Positions 1 to 10,335 are shown, counted from the first letter of the stretch. The stretch: DNA of 64,000 bases from Tolypothrix sp. FACHB-123 (GCF_014697075.1 NZ_JACJRE010000001.1:248001-312000), one strand, 5' to 3'. Numbers and translations are program-made. Notes: a model not told the origin generated them from the sequence alone.

Positions 1-558
1 TTGGGCTATGGTCGAATATTTATAATTCCAGTAGAATTGCTGTAATCAATACTAGCAAGACTTGCTGTTTCCTCAGCCAGGTTAATTCTTTCTTTACTAA
101 AACTTAATTATGGGTTAATATCTGCGATTTATTGAATAATTGAATTGATTATTTGACTCAGCTTGCTTGCAGGTAGAAGACAATCCTCAGTTCCAGCTCA
201 TTGCCCTGTAGAGATAAATTCTTCTATGAAACCAAAATAATTGGAAATTCTAGCCAGATTTTAGCAGCCTCATTGAAAATAAATACTATTTGTAAAAAAT
301 TTACTAAACGTTGTTATAGCTATAGCCATAATACTGTGTATATACCTTATAGCAATTATAAATTTCCCATGATGCATTCAGTTTGTGTTAAATTTGTCCG
401 CTGTCAACAAAGATAAATACTTACTCTGAGAGTGTAGCTGCTTGACAGCAGCTAATTTAAAAGTATAAATATTGTCTTGCTAACTACTTTCCCAAACCAA
501 ACTCAGCAGGAAAATATTGGATACAATGTTATTTTTTATACGTAAATATGATATAGGT
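1..558. other. Intergenic, no gene recognised
   Basis: This AT-rich stretch at the left edge has no open frame with protein-like composition. A short frame near 201-416 would need a TTG start and has no ribosome binding site, so I do not call it. No tRNA or clear terminator is visible. Confidence 0.5.
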
Positions 559-720
559 TTAGTACGGCGCGGCGGACATCAGCCACTGATTGACAACTTC
601 TCTAACCCTGACGGGACAGTAATCACAAGTTACGGATTCCCATCCAGTGGTAATAGCAGCAAAGTCCCAGTATGAGATTGCAGATGTCACCCCTTTTTGG
701 CGAATGGCATCAGCAATGCT
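559..720 (-). pseudogene. Decayed C-terminal gene fragment
   Basis: On the minus strand a frame stays open for 53 codons and ends in TAA at 559-561. It is closed upstream by an in-frame TAG just beyond 720, and no start codon fits. The peptide looks like real protein: it holds a WDF, a CDYCPVRVREVVNQW stretch and a C-terminal MSAAPY, with mixed hydrophobic and charged residues and two closely spaced Cys. I do not recognise the family. The likeliest reading is the surviving 3' end of a disrupted gene. A chance open frame is possible, but the composition argues against it. Confidence 0.4.
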
Positions 721-801
721 CTAATTATTTTAAATATTCTTTAAAAATGGCTGCGGTAAAACATTTCGGTCTACTTGTGACATTCATATCGATCAACTGC
801 C

Positions 802-1701
802 ATGACGAATTATAAAACCACATTTACCGCAACAAAAACTTGGATTTGGCAAGGTTTTCCCATCTGTTATCAAAGTCAAGGAAGTTCTGGCCCAGCCGTC
901 GTGCTGGTACATGGCTTTGGGGCATCATGGTGGCACTGGCGGCAAAATATACCCGTGTTAGCAGAAAATTGTCGCGTCTATGCCTTAGATTTGATTGGCT
1001 TTGGCAGTTCAGCTAAACCAGAACCCGGTAAAAAAATTGACTACACTCTAGAAACTTGGGGACAGCAAGTAGCAGATTTTTGTCAGGAAGTTGTAGGTGA
1101 ACCAGCATTTTTAGTCGGAAATTCCATTGGCTGCATTGTGGCGATGCAAGCAGCAGTTAGCAACCCAGAGATTGCTTTAGGACTGGCTTTGCTTAACTGT
1201 TCTTTAAGACTATTACACGATCGCAAACGAGCAACTTTACCCTTGTCTCGTCGCCTAGGCGCACCATTGCTGCAAAATATATTATCCATCAAACCGGTTG
1301 GCAAGTTCTTTTTTAATCAAATTGCCAAACCTCAAACAGTCAGGAAAATTCTCCTCCAAGCCTACGCTAACTCTGAGGCGGTGACAGACGAGTTAGTAGA
1401 TATTTTAACCGCGCCAGCTAAAGACCCCGGTGCAGTAGCCGTGTTTCTAGCTTTTACCAGTTATTCTCGCGGCCCCTTACCGGAAGATTTGCTTCCCGTC
1501 CTACCTTGTCCGGCTATTATTATCTGGGGAACAGCTGACCCTTGGGAACCAGTCGATTTAGGTAGAGACTTAGCTGATTATCCGCAAGTATTGAAGTTTA
1601 TTCCCTTAGAAGGCGTAGGACATTGCCCGCAAGATGAAGCACCGGAATTAGTCAACCCAATTTTACAAGATTGGATTAACGAGCGTTCAAGAAATAATTA
1701 A
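802..1701 (+). CDS. Alpha/beta-fold hydrolase
   Basis: This 299-residue soluble protein belongs to the alpha/beta hydrolase superfamily. The oxyanion-loop motif HGFG is at residues 37-40. The nucleophile elbow GNSIG is at 106-110, making Ser108 the expected nucleophile. Asp246 in WGTADPWEP and His274 in GVGHCPQDEAPE complete a plausible catalytic triad. The Trp-rich SWWHWRQN after the oxyanion loop and the DLIGFGSS strand-loop are common in cyanobacterial members resembling haloalkane dehalogenases and epoxide hydrolases. The substrate cannot be read from sequence. The gene is alone on the plus strand, 155 bp before metH, with a repeat-free gap, so it may or may not be co-transcribed. The ATG start gives a full-length N-terminus. 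Confidence 0.85.
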   Translation: MTNYKTTFTATKTWIWQGFPICYQSQGSSGPAVVLVHGFGASWWHWRQNIPVLAENCRVYALDLIGFGSSAKPEPGKKIDYTLETWGQQVADFCQEVVGEPAFLVGNSIGCIVAMQAAVSNPEIALGLALLNCSLRLLHDRKRATLPLSRRLGAPLLQNILSIKPVGKFFFNQIAKPQTVRKILLQAYANSEAVTDELVDILTAPAKDPGAVAVFLAFTSYSRGPLPEDLLPVLPCPAIIIWGTADPWEPVDLGRDLADYPQVLKFIPLEGVGHCPQDEAPELVNPILQDWINERSRNN

Positions 1702-1856
1702 TTTTGGTGAATAGTCAACCGTCAACTATGAACTTTTGACCATAATTTTCTGTTGCCCTGTGCAAATTTATTCCACGGTGGCGAAAATTTGTAAATTTTA
1801 GAAATAATAAGTTAAGTCTAATAAAACACGACTAACATTATTTCCGCACGGAAAAC

Positions 1857-4800
1857 ATGAAACATCCTTTTCTTGAACGCTTACATAATCCAGAAGCCCC
1901 GGTTATCGTCTTTGACGGTGCTATGGGTACTAACTTACAAACACAAAACTTGACGGCTGATGATTTTGGTGGGGCGCAGTATGAAGGTTGTAATGAATAT
2001 TTAATCCACACTAAACCGGAAGCTGTCGCCAAGGTTCACCGTGATTTTCTCGCTGCTGGTGCAGATGTGATTGAAACGGATACTTTTGGTGCGACTTCGA
2101 TTGTTTTGGCAGAATATGATTTAGCCGATCAAACATATTACCTGAACAAGAAAGCCGCAGAATTAGCCAAATCTGTGGCGGCGGAATTTTCTACACCAGA
2201 AAAACCCCGGTTTGTGGCGGGTTCCATTGGCCCCACAACCAAACTTCCTACCTTGGGACATATTGACTTTGATACCCTGAAAACTAATTTTGCCGAACAA
2301 GCAGAAGCTTTATGGGATGGTGGGGTTGATATATTTCTGGTGGAAACTTGTCAGGATGTGTTGCAAATTAAAGCAGCGCTGAATGGGATTGAAGAGGTTT
2401 TTGCAAAAAAAGGCGATCGCCGTCCGTTGATGGTATCGGTGACAATGGAAAGTATGGGGACAATGTTGGTAGGTACGGAAATCAGCGCCGTACTGACAAT
2501 TTTGGCACCATACCCCATTGATATTTTGGGATTGAACTGTGCCACAGGCCCGGATTTAATGAAGCCACATATTAAATATCTGGCAGAACATTCACCTTTT
2601 ATCGTTTCTTGTATTCCTAATGCGGGTTTACCGGAGAATGTTGGCGGTCAAGCACACTACCGCTTGACACCGATGGAATTACGGATGGCTTTGATGCATT
2701 TTGTTGAAGATTTGGGTGTCCAAGTGATTGGGGGTTGCTGTGGGACACGTCCAGAACACATTCAACAATTAGCTGAAATTGCCAAGGATCTCAAGCCGAA
2801 GGTAAGACAGACGAGTTTAGAACCAGCGGCAGCATCGATTTATACTACTCAACCTTACGATCAAGATAATTCTTTCTTAATTGTCGGCGAACGCCTCAAT
2901 GCTAGCGGTTCCAAAAAGTGCCGCGAATTGCTGAATGCGGAAGATTGGGATGGGCTGGTGTCAATGGCCAGATCCCAGGTGAAAGAAGGTGCCCATGTGC
3001 TTGATGTTAACGTCGATTACGTAGGGCGCGATGGGGTACGAGATATGCACGAACTCGTTTCGCGCATTGTTAATAATGTGACATTACCCTTGATGCTCGA
3101 TTCCACCGAATGGGAAAAAATGGAGGCGGGTTTAAAAGTCGCGGGGGGTAAGTGTTTACTCAACTCGACTAACTATGAAGATGGCGAACCGCGTTTCTTG
3201 AAAGTGCTGGAATTAGCCAAGAAATATGGTGCAGGGGTAGTCATTGGGACGATAGATGAAGAAGGGATGGCGCGAACTGCTGAGAGAAAATTTGCGATCG
3301 CGCAACGTGCCTATCGTCAAGCTGTAGAATATGGTATCCCACCCACAGAAATTTTCTTTGATACTTTAGCTTTACCTATTTCTACCGGGATTGAGGAAGA
3401 TAGGGAGAATGGTAAGGCGACAATCGAAGCGATTCGGAGAATTCGCCAAGAATTGCCTGGATGTCATGTAATTTTGGGCGTCTCGAATATTTCCTTTGGT
3501 TTAAATCCCGCCGCGCGGATTGTGCTGAACTCGATGTTTTTACACGAGGCGATGACTGCGGGAATGGATGCAGCCATTGTTAGCGCTAGCAAGATTTTAC
3601 CATTAGCGAAGATTGAACCACAACATCAAGAAGTTTGTCACCAGTTGATTTATGATGAACGGCGGTTTGAAGGTGATGTCTGCGTTTATGATCCTTTAGG
3701 AGAACTGACTACAGTTTTTGCTGGGGTGACGACAAAACGCAACAAAGGTGTGGATGAAAATCTACCTATTGAAGAACGCCTCAAGCGTCATATTATTGAT
3801 GGTGAACGCATTGGATTAGAAGCACAACTCACCAAAGCTTTAGAACAATATCCCCCCTTGGAAATTATCAACACATTTCTCTTGGATGGGATGAAAGTAG
3901 TGGGTGAGTTATTCGGTTCCGGACAAATGCAGCTACCCTTTGTCTTACAGTCGGCGGAAACCATGAAAGCGGCGGTAGCTTACCTCGAACCATTCATGGA
4001 AAAGTCAGAAGCGGGGAATAATGCTAAAGGAAGTGTGATTATTGCCACAGTGAAAGGTGATGTCCATGATATTGGTAAAAACCTGGTGGATATCATTCTT
4101 TCTAATAATGGCTATAAAGTCATTAATTTGGGCATCAAACAGTCAGTAGAAAACATCATTAAAGCTTACGAACAGCATCAAGCTGATTGTATTGCTATGA
4201 GTGGGTTACTGGTGAAATCTACCGCTTTCATGAAAGAAAATTTGGAGGTATTTAACGAAAAGGGAATCACTGTGCCGGTAATTTTAGGTGGTGCGGCGCT
4301 GACTCCCAAATTTGTCTATCAAGATTGCCAAAATACTTATAAAGGTAAAGTTATTTATGGCAAAGATGCGTTCTCTGACTTGCATTTCATGGATAAATTA
4401 ATGCCAGCCAAAACAGCAGGTAAATGGGATAATTTACAAGGCTTTTTGGATGAAGTTAGTGATGATGCAGCAGAAGTTATTACCAAAAAATCAGAGTCTC
4501 AGGCTAAGGAATCTGCAAAAAATACTCAAGATTCAGAGGACAAAATTGTTGTAGATACCAGACGTTCTGAAGCCGTGGCGGTAGATATTGAACGTCCGAC
4601 ACCACCGTTCTGGGGAACGAAGTTATTACAGCCTGATGATATTTCTTTAGAAGAATTATTCTGGTATTTAGATTTGCAAGCTTTGATAGCCGGACAATGG
4701 CAATTCCGCAAACCAAAGGAGCAAACTAAGGAAGAATATCAGGCTTTCTTAGCGGAGAAGGTTTATCCAGTTTTGGAACAATGGAAACAGCGGATTATTG

Positions 4801-5405
4801 AGGAGAATTTGTTGCATCCTCAGGTAATTTATGGGTATTTCCCTTGTCAGGCTGAGGGTAATACTTTGTATGTTTATGAACCGAACCAAGGCGCGCAGAA
4901 CACAGAGGTAAAAGCCAGTTTTGAGTTTCCCAGACAGAAGTCTTTTAACAGACTTTGTATTGCAGATTTCTTTGCGCCGAAGGAATCAGGAATAATTGAT
5001 GTGTTCCCAATGCAAGCGGTAACTGTGGGTGAGATTGCGACGGAGTATGCGCAGAAGTTATTTGCAAATAATCAATACACGGATTATCTGTATTTCCACG
5101 GTTTAGCGGTGCAGGTAGCGGAAGCTTTGGCGGAATGGACACACGCTAGGATTCGCCAAGAGTTAGGCTTTGCGACTGAGGAACCAAATAATATTCGGGA
5201 TATCTTGGCGCAACGTTATCGGGGTTCGCGGTATAGTTTTGGCTATCCGGCTTGTCCGAATATTCAGGATCAATTTAAGCAGATGGAGTTGTTGGGGACT
5301 GACAGAATTAATCTATATATGGATGAAAGTGAGCAGCTTTATCCAGAACAGTCTACAACGGCGATTATTACTTACCACCCAGTAGCGAAGTACTTTAGCG
5401 CTTAG
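1857..5405 (+). CDS. metH: Cobalamin-dependent methionine synthase
   Basis: The enzyme transfers the methyl group of 5-methyltetrahydrofolate to homocysteine through methylcobalamin. At 1182 residues it is near the E. coli length (about 1227) and has all four modules. The homocysteine domain (about 1-320) carries zinc ligands Cys228 and the Cys294-Cys295 pair in [10 protein letters not shown]. The pterin-binding domain spans about 335-620. The cobalamin domain has GDVHDIGKN with His737 as the lower axial ligand. The C-terminal activation domain (about 930-1182) has the YSFGYPACP motif that binds AdoMet. A Ser/Lys/Glu-rich linker near 875-915 separates the last two modules. I saw no cobalamin riboswitch in the 155 bp upstream. 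The gene converges on the aldo/keto reductase gene. Confidence 0.97.
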   Translation: MKHPFLERLHNPEAPVIVFDGAMGTNLQTQNLTADDFGGAQYEGCNEYLIHTKPEAVAKVHRDFLAAGADVIETDTFGATSIVLAEYDLADQTYYLNKKAAELAKSVAAEFSTPEKPRFVAGSIGPTTKLPTLGHIDFDTLKTNFAEQAEALWDGGVDIFLVETCQDVLQIKAALNGIEEVFAKKGDRRPLMVSVTMESMGTMLVGTEISAVLTILAPYPIDILGLNCATGPDLMKPHIKYLAEHSPFIVSCIPNAGLPENVGGQAHYRLTPMELRMALMHFVEDLGVQVIGGCCGTRPEHIQQLAEIAKDLKPKVRQTSLEPAAASIYTTQPYDQDNSFLIVGERLNASGSKKCRELLNAEDWDGLVSMARSQVKEGAHVLDVNVDYVGRDGVRDMHELVSRIVNNVTLPLMLDSTEWEKMEAGLKVAGGKCLLNSTNYEDGEPRFLKVLELAKKYGAGVVIGTIDEEGMARTAERKFAIAQRAYRQAVEYGIPPTEIFFDTLALPISTGIEEDRENGKATIEAIRRIRQELPGCHVILGVSNISFGLNPAARIVLNSMFLHEAMTAGMDAAIVSASKILPLAKIEPQHQEVCHQLIYDERRFEGDVCVYDPLGELTTVFAGVTTKRNKGVDENLPIEERLKRHIIDGERIGLEAQLTKALEQYPPLEIINTFLLDGMKVVGELFGSGQMQLPFVLQSAETMKAAVAYLEPFMEKSEAGNNAKGSVIIATVKGDVHDIGKNLVDIILSNNGYKVINLGIKQSVENIIKAYEQHQADCIAMSGLLVKSTAFMKENLEVFNEKGITVPVILGGAALTPKFVYQDCQNTYKGKVIYGKDAFSDLHFMDKLMPAKTAGKWDNLQGFLDEVSDDAAEVITKKSESQAKESAKNTQDSEDKIVVDTRRSEAVAVDIERPTPPFWGTKLLQPDDISLEELFWYLDLQALIAGQWQFRKPKEQTKEEYQAFLAEKVYPVLEQWKQRIIEENLLHPQVIYGYFPCQAEGNTLYVYEPNQGAQNTEVKASFEFPRQKSFNRLCIADFFAPKESGIIDVFPMQAVTVGEIATEYAQKLFANNQYTDYLYFHGLAVQVAEALAEWTHARIRQELGFATEEPNNIRDILAQRYRGSRYSFGYPACPNIQDQFKQMELLGTDRINLYMDESEQLYPEQSTTAIITYHPVAKYFSA

Positions 5406-5533
5406 GAAGAGGGGGAGAGTGAGAGAAGGGGGGACGCGGGGAAACTTCATTGAAAAATGTCTCCGCTTCCCCCAATCTTGCTGTCTTTTTTTTCTTCTTT
5501 CCGCCTCAGCCATAGATGAAGCGATAAAAGCAA

Positions 5534-6553
5534 TCACCGCCGATATTCGTCGCCACAATCGCCGATTAACTGATACAAATCACGGGATTTTTGCGAGACA
5601 TCATCAATCTTTTGCAAATCCTCAGCATCTAAATTAAAACTAAATACCTTGGTGTTATCTGCTAAATGTTCTGATATGCCTAATCTTGCACCTACAATCA
5701 CACCGCCTACAGCAGGCTTATCTAAAATGTAACGCACTGCGACATTAGAAATACTCACCCCATGCTTATCAGCGATAGTTTTCAGGGTAGAAAGTAACTC
5801 TTGAAATAATTGCCAACCACCCCAAGCATCAAGCATATTTTTATACTTTTTCAAGCTAATTGTAGTTAAATCAAATCCTCGCGGTTCTGGTTTACCTAAG
5901 TATTTTTCTGATAGCAAACCACCACATACTGTCCCGTAAGTAAATAGTTTAATGTCGTGCTGTTGACAAAATTTAATCATATTTACTTCTGGACGACGGT
6001 CAACTAAAGAAAATTGCACTTGATTAGCAACAATTTTGATTTCTGCTTCCGTGATAATTTGCAGATGTTCAGTGTCAAAATTAGTCAAAGCTAAATGCTT
6101 AATTTTGCCCTCTGTTTGCAATTCCGCCATATATTTGAGCGCATCAAGATAGTTTTTATCTTGATATTCCCACCAATGAAACTGCATTAAATCTAATGAT
6201 TCTACATCCATCCGGCGCAGGGAAATATTAATATTATCTTCGACTATTTTTTTAGTCATTTTCCCCGGACGAGGTACCCATTTGGTAAATGCTTGAATAT
6301 TTGCTAAAGCTTCTTTACCACGAGTAGCAATAAATTGTCGACGGAATTCACCAATTAAGTCTTCAGCAGGGCCATAATGGTCTGCTAAATCCCAAGTTGT
6401 AAAGCCTGCGTCTACATATTTAAACATGGTTTGAATGGCAAATGTGGGATTAATTCGTCCATGTCCGCCAGAAACTTGCCACATACCATTTAAGATGCGA
6501 CAAATATTTAAATCAGGGGTAAATTGCAGATAGCTTGTTGTTGGTAGAGTCAT
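5534..6553 (-). CDS. Aldo/keto reductase
   Basis: This 339-residue NADPH-dependent oxidoreductase has the TIM-barrel AKR fold. The catalytic tetrad is visible as Asp55 and Tyr60 (in TTWDLADHYGPAED), Lys91 (FTKW) and His126 (LMQFHWWEYQD). The C-terminal coenzyme region includes GVIVGARLGISEHLADN, a standard AKR cofactor-binding stretch. The natural substrate is unknown; members reduce aldehydes and ketones in detoxification or side metabolism. The ATG at 6553 is the only good start. It lies about 100 bp downstream of petJ on the same strand and converges with metH across a gap of GC-rich repeat-like sequence. Confidence 0.9.
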   Translation of the reverse strand: MTLPTTSYLQFTPDLNICRILNGMWQVSGGHGRINPTFAIQTMFKYVDAGFTTWDLADHYGPAEDLIGEFRRQFIATRGKEALANIQAFTKWVPRPGKMTKKIVEDNINISLRRMDVESLDLMQFHWWEYQDKNYLDALKYMAELQTEGKIKHLALTNFDTEHLQIITEAEIKIVANQVQFSLVDRRPEVNMIKFCQQHDIKLFTYGTVCGGLLSEKYLGKPEPRGFDLTTISLKKYKNMLDAWGGWQLFQELLSTLKTIADKHGVSISNVAVRYILDKPAVGGVIVGARLGISEHLADNTKVFSFNLDAEDLQKIDDVSQKSRDLYQLIGDCGDEYRR

Positions 6554-6654
6554 TGGGAATTATGAATGATAAATTATGAAGAAATTTCCGTGGGGGTAAG
6601 CACAAAAATTTTGACAAATGAAAAATGACAAATAACAACCCCCACTCGTTGGCT

Positions 6655-7005
6655 TTATTTTCGCCAATCTTTCTCAGATTGTTCAAGAACGTAAGCAGCA
6701 ACATCTTTAATTTCTTCTGTTGTTAAACGGTCTTTGTAGGCTGACATATTACTTTTACCATTGGTGACAATGGATGTTATTGCCTCTAAAGAATCCATAC
6801 CATTTTTCTTCAGTGCTTTCTTTTTTAAAGTCTTACCACGTCTGATAATATTACCGCCGTTTTCATGACAGCCAGCACAATGAATATTGAATATCTTGGC
6901 ACCGTTAGCTATATCTGCGGCTGTTGCAGATGGTGTAACCATACTTGTGAAAATTAGGCAAGTAATTAATATCAATTTGATGATTGAGAAAAATTGTTTT
7001 TTCAT
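6655..7005 (-). CDS. petJ: Cytochrome c6 (c553)
   Basis: This small soluble c-type cytochrome carries electrons in the thylakoid lumen from cytochrome b6f to photosystem I or terminal oxidases. With the start at MKKQFF it is 116 residues: a basic N-terminus, a hydrophobic signal core and an Ala-rich cleavage site (PSATAAD). The heme motif CAGCH is at 43-47, with Cys43 and Cys46 as thioether sites and His47 as ligand. Met87 in NGKSNMSAYKDRL is the expected sixth ligand. The KTLKKKALKKNGMDSLEAI stretch is diagnostic for the c6 family and unusually Lys-rich, so the protein should be basic. An upstream in-frame start would overlap the neighbouring gene and add 10 residues before a good signal peptide, so I reject it. 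A c6-like paralogue (c6B/c6C) is possible. Confidence 0.9.
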   Translation of the reverse strand: MKKQFFSIIKLILITCLIFTSMVTPSATAADIANGAKIFNIHCAGCHENGGNIIRRGKTLKKKALKKNGMDSLEAITSIVTNGKSNMSAYKDRLTTEEIKDVAAYVLEQSEKDWRK

Positions 7006-7031
7006 ATACTCAAGATAAATTTCTGCTGATT

Positions 7032-7253
7032 TCAAGATTCAAAGTAGGCTGTAAATCCTGGGAATTTTTGACACTCTTCTGTAAAAGTTTCAGCATCGCT
7101 GACATCCTCGATTTTGTATACCATAATCCGTTGACCATCGGGCAGTTTTTTAGAGGTAATACAATCACCTGGATATTTATCAGCGAGTGCTTTAAATGCA
7201 GCACCATAGCTTTTCCATGCGTCACCAGAACAATTGATGTTTACTTGCCACAT
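7032..7253 (-). CDS. Small conserved-looking protein upstream of petJ
   Basis: A 73-residue product starting MWQVNINCSGDAW, ending 26 bp before the petJ start, so the two are probably co-transcribed. It is soluble and mixed alpha/beta in character, without signal peptide or membrane segment. It has three Cys (in NCSGD, GDCIT and EECQKF). I chose the ATG at 7253 over an upstream TTG that would add seven residues. I do not recognise a named family. A role tied to cytochrome c6 is only an inference from position. Confidence 0.6.
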   Translation of the reverse strand: MWQVNINCSGDAWKSYGAAFKALADKYPGDCITSKKLPDGQRIMVYKIEDVSDAETFTEECQKFPGFTAYFES

Positions 7254-7367
7254 AATAGGTTTATTTGCTATCAACAGATATTCATCATCTCATAAAAGGT
7301 AAATATAATATAAAGAAGATATTCATAAAAAATTTAGTTTTGCTGTATCAGGTATTTATTAACCGCC

Positions 7368-7412
7368 TTATCTGCGAGAGGCTTGCGCCAACGCGCAACG
7401 TCTCGTAGATAA
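7368..7412. repeat. REP-like palindromic repeat
   Basis: Arms CTTATCTGCGAGA and TCTCGTAGATAAG pair with one mismatch around a GC-rich loop (ggcttgcgccaacgcgcaacg). It lies in the 332-bp gap between the divergent genes at 7253 and 7586. This GC-rich hairpin type is scattered through cyanobacterial intergenic DNA. The rest of the gap shows no gene. Confidence 0.6.
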
Positions 7413-7585
7413 GACGCCAAGTACGCCAAGAAGAAGAGAATATTTAGGGTGGTAGGTGGCTGTAATAATTAATATGGCAGAAATTTTCTATCTAAAGGAA
7501 GTGTTTGCTTGAAAAAGGCTAGGTCATAATGACGATAGAGGATGATGTCTAGAAAATTTTATTAGCTAAATACCCAAAATTCAAA

Positions 7586-8383
7586 ATGAGTAACAATATC
7601 AAAGAGAAAATTCAAACTGACCTACAACAAGCTAAAGAAACTGGACAATTAAGAAGCGATCGCATTCGTGAAATTGTCAAAGCTGCTGTTTCTCAGGTAG
7701 CATCAGAATTTAAGGCGGGTTCTCTAGAACTGCGCACTATTGTTAAGGATGCGGTTTCGGCTGTGATGGAAACTGCGCAAGAACGTGGTAGCGAAATTAA
7801 AGAAGAGGTGACAGCTTCGATTGAAGGCGTGTTAGAAGGAGTCAATAGCAAACGCCACGAAAATATTGCCAAAACTCAAACGGAAATTAAAAGATTACAG
7901 TCGCAATTAGATAGCGAAGAAGAACTACTGCAACAAGATGTTGATGTAATTTTGTCAGAAATTGAGGAGACAGGAAAGGAAACTTCTACTAGTACTAAAA
8001 CTGTGCTGGATTCTGTCATTAATGGCATTAAAGATAGTGAAGAAGCAGCTATTTTAAAGAAACGCTATGCACAATTGCAAGCACAACTGGCGATTGTGCG
8101 CGCTAATTTAGCTGCGCGTTATGGCGGGCGTTCTGAGGAAGTACAAAATTACTTAGAAGATGCTAAACATTGGTATAATCAAGCGCGTCCCCAAGCGGAA
8201 AATATCGCTTTACAAGTAGAACAAAAGCGATCGCAGTTTGATGAGAAACTAGGAGAAGCCGGAAGTGCGATCGCGAGAAAAGAACGTCAGCTAAAACAGA
8301 CTTTAAGAGAGGTACTTTTAGCTGCGGCTGATTTGTTTAAAGATAAAGATCATTCCGATCAACCAAAACTTCCCCCAAGGTAA
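7586..8383 (+). CDS. Coiled-coil protein of unknown function
   Basis: A 265-residue, highly charged, almost entirely helical protein without signal peptide or membrane span. Residues about 15-90 form repeated amphipathic 11-residue-like helices (VKAAVSQVASEF, VKDAVSAVMETA), as in apolipoprotein- or LEA-like helices. Residues about 90-135 form a Glu/Gln/Lys-rich coiled coil. Residues about 150-200 contain an ILKKRYAQLQAQLAIVRANLAARYGG stretch and a conserved-looking KHWYNQARP. The tail is Lys/Asp-rich. Such proteins often bind membranes or act in stress protection or scaffolding, but I cannot assign a function. The gene stands alone with an ATG start and repeat-derived sequence on both sides. 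Confidence 0.7.
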   Translation: MSNNIKEKIQTDLQQAKETGQLRSDRIREIVKAAVSQVASEFKAGSLELRTIVKDAVSAVMETAQERGSEIKEEVTASIEGVLEGVNSKRHENIAKTQTEIKRLQSQLDSEEELLQQDVDVILSEIEETGKETSTSTKTVLDSVINGIKDSEEAAILKKRYAQLQAQLAIVRANLAARYGGRSEEVQNYLEDAKHWYNQARPQAENIALQVEQKRSQFDEKLGEAGSAIARKERQLKQTLREVLLAAADLFKDKDHSDQPKLPPR

Positions 8384-8560
8384 TTTTTGAAGGCAAGAGG
8401 TAGGAGGCAGAGGACAGAAGGGATTATAATTTTCATCATGTAGGTAAGCTGTAACCTAAAAAAGTTATTTCTCCTTTCTCCTCATCTCCTTTTCTCCCTT
8501 TCATACTCATACATAGTGATGAAAATTATTGTTTCATACTTCTGCCATCTGCCCTCTGTC

Positions 8561-9229
8561 TTATTGACTCCAAATCCTTTGCGCCGTCCAATGGCGATGA
8601 GAATTTTGATAAATTTTGACATCTGATAACCCAGCTTGAGAAAATAACTCTCTCACTTCATCAAGAGTAAAAGCAGCATACAGAGAATCGCGGAAGCATT
8701 TTATCTGCATGGCGTTAAATTCTCCCCCAATACTGTTAACTAAATCATTAATTGTCGCTTCATCTACTGGACGAAATAAATCTCTAATCAAAATCCCACC
8801 GTGAGGTTTTACCACTCGCTTAAGTTCTAACAAGAATGGTAAAGGATCGGGTAAATGGTGAATTAAACTATTAGAAATTACCATATCAAATTGTGCATCT
8901 GGATATGGTAATTTTTTCGCATCGACTAATTCTAGATTAATTTGTGCTTGCAAACCAGCGTTTTGTACGTGTTGTGCAGCAATTTCTAACATAGTTGCAG
9001 CTAAGTCAATCGCTGTTACCTGCCATTGTGGTTGCATTTGACAGATTAACATAGGAATTTGACCAGGGCCAGTACCCACATCTAAAATTTTAGCTTGTGC
9101 TTGGGGGCAGAGTGCGATCGCTTCTTTGGCAAAAGCCGTATTTACCTCTGAAAAATCCATCGCGTCATAAGCAACAGATTCTTCTATTGAGTCCATTACT
9201 TCTGGTTCTAATACTCTCTTAATACTCAT
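8561..9229 (-). CDS. Class I SAM-dependent methyltransferase
   Basis: A 222-residue protein with the Rossmann-like methyltransferase core. Motif I is ILDVGTGPGQIPM at about residues 49-61. The acidic loop after strand 2 is TAIDLAATML, the post-II region reads LVDAKKLPYPDAQFDMVISN, and the family signature SLIHHLPDP follows. This pattern matches the UbiE/Methyltransf_11 group, which acts on small molecules such as quinones or lipids, but the acceptor is unknown. It is transcribed alone on the minus strand, flanked by repeat-rich gaps. Confidence 0.85.
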   Translation of the reverse strand: MSIKRVLEPEVMDSIEESVAYDAMDFSEVNTAFAKEAIALCPQAQAKILDVGTGPGQIPMLICQMQPQWQVTAIDLAATMLEIAAQHVQNAGLQAQINLELVDAKKLPYPDAQFDMVISNSLIHHLPDPLPFLLELKRVVKPHGGILIRDLFRPVDEATINDLVNSIGGEFNAMQIKCFRDSLYAAFTLDEVRELFSQAGLSDVKIYQNSHRHWTAQRIWSQ

Positions 9230-9541
9230 AATTCGTTATTTGGGCACTTGTACTGAGCGAAGTCGAAGTATTGGGCATTGGTAATTCTTCACCATACCTG
9301 TATTTATAAAAATTTTATAACCTTGTGAGGCGCTGAAATTGGCTCATTGTTTTGTTGAGTTTTCCATCAACTATTAAACTCTTACCAAAAACAACTGACA
9401 CAGCGCCATAAAAATTGGTAATGGGAAAGATGAAATACACCAAAAACCCATTACCAATATTTTGTTTGATTTTGTATTCAACCCAGCTTCATTTGCAAAC
9501 TAGTCAATCAAGAGAAAATCTCTTCCCCTAATCCCTAGTCC
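9230..9541. other. Intergenic with dispersed-repeat fragments
   Basis: No gene is seen. Near 9247-9280 it contains CTGAGCGAAGTCGAAG followed by TTGGGCATTGG, both fragments that recur in cyanobacterial intergenic DNA. Confidence 0.5.
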
Positions 9542-9724
9542 CTAGTACTGTCTATTAAATTGTTCGTCATGCTTGGCGATAACCCAAACAGCATGGATGC
9601 TACCGGGAAGCCAACCTAATAGTGTGAGTAAAATGTTGATAAATAAAGTAGGGCCAACACCAACTTCGAGAAATACTCCTACTGGAGGTATTAACAGACC
9701 GAGAAGTAAGCGAGTTAATTTCAT
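9542..9724 (-). CDS. YqaE/Pmp3 family small membrane protein
   Basis: A 60-residue protein with two hydrophobic helices (about 6-24 and 26-48) joined by a short Gly/Pro turn. The sequence LLLGLLIPPVGVFLEVGVGPTLFINILLTLLGWLPGSIHAVWVI fits the Pmp3/UPF0057 signature in both order and length. Members are stress-induced membrane proteolipids linked to cation leak or membrane-potential control in yeast and plants; bacterial roles are poorly defined. It sits 122 bp downstream of the holin-like membrane protein on the same strand. Confidence 0.88.
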   Translation of the reverse strand: MKLTRLLLGLLIPPVGVFLEVGVGPTLFINILLTLLGWLPGSIHAVWVIAKHDEQFNRQY

Positions 9725-9846
9725 GGTTTTGATTCTAATGTTTGCTTAGTTTACTTTCATTTGTATGACTGTCACCGAATTATCAAATCTATCGCAGGCA
9801 TTAATTCGATGACTAATATCTAGCACAGAGATAGCTTAAATCATAT

Positions 9847-10245
9847 TTAGCTAGAGGGTAATTGAGTCTTGTCATTCACATCTCCACTGCCTAATGCTAA
9901 ATTCTTTTCAGCGAAGTAGTTGTTAATGAAGGTGTTAGCAAAAGACAGAATTACCGGCCCCAGAATAAAAGCAATAATTCCGTGAGCAGAAAAACCAGGA
10001 ACTAATGCAGCAGCTAGGGCAAAACAAATACCGTTAACCACTAAAGAAAATGCACCAAAGCTTAAGAAATTAAGTGGCAAAGATAAAGTAGAAAGAACAG
10101 GCTTTACCGTACCATTAACTAAGCCAATAACTAATGCTGCAATTATCGCTGCGGGGAAATTAGCAATATTAACGCCGGGAACCACTAAATCAACTATTAG
10201 CAGACTTAAGGCTGTAGCTATTGCTGTTAACACTGGACTTAGCAT
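9847..10245 (-). CDS. Phage holin family (DUF360-like) membrane protein
   Basis: A 132-residue inner-membrane protein with four hydrophobic segments (about 5-25, 30-48, 58-82 and 85-112) and a polar tail. The order NGTVKPVLSTLSLPLNFLSFGAFSLVVNGICFALAA is typical of the widespread bacterial family annotated as phage holin family 4. Despite the name, these genes are mostly chromosomal and not tied to lysis. Nothing around it is phage-like. ATG start at 10245. Confidence 0.85.
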   Translation of the reverse strand: MLSPVLTAIATALSLLIVDLVVPGVNIANFPAAIIAALVIGLVNGTVKPVLSTLSLPLNFLSFGAFSLVVNGICFALAAALVPGFSAHGIIAFILGPVILSFANTFINNYFAEKNLALGSGDVNDKTQLPSS

Positions 10246-10335
10246 TATTTTTACCTCACAAACAGATTATTGATAATGTGAACTTACTTTCACTATCTTG
10301 AATTAAATAATCTGTCTGAACATCAATATGAGGGT

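Noticed and set aside
201-416. 71-codon plus-strand open frame
   Set aside because: It needs a TTG start, lacks a ribosome binding site and codes for an unlikely peptide in AT-rich intergenic DNA.
9847-10245. Prophage lysis gene (holin)
   Set aside because: The family name is historical; no other phage gene is near and the protein is a common chromosomal membrane protein.
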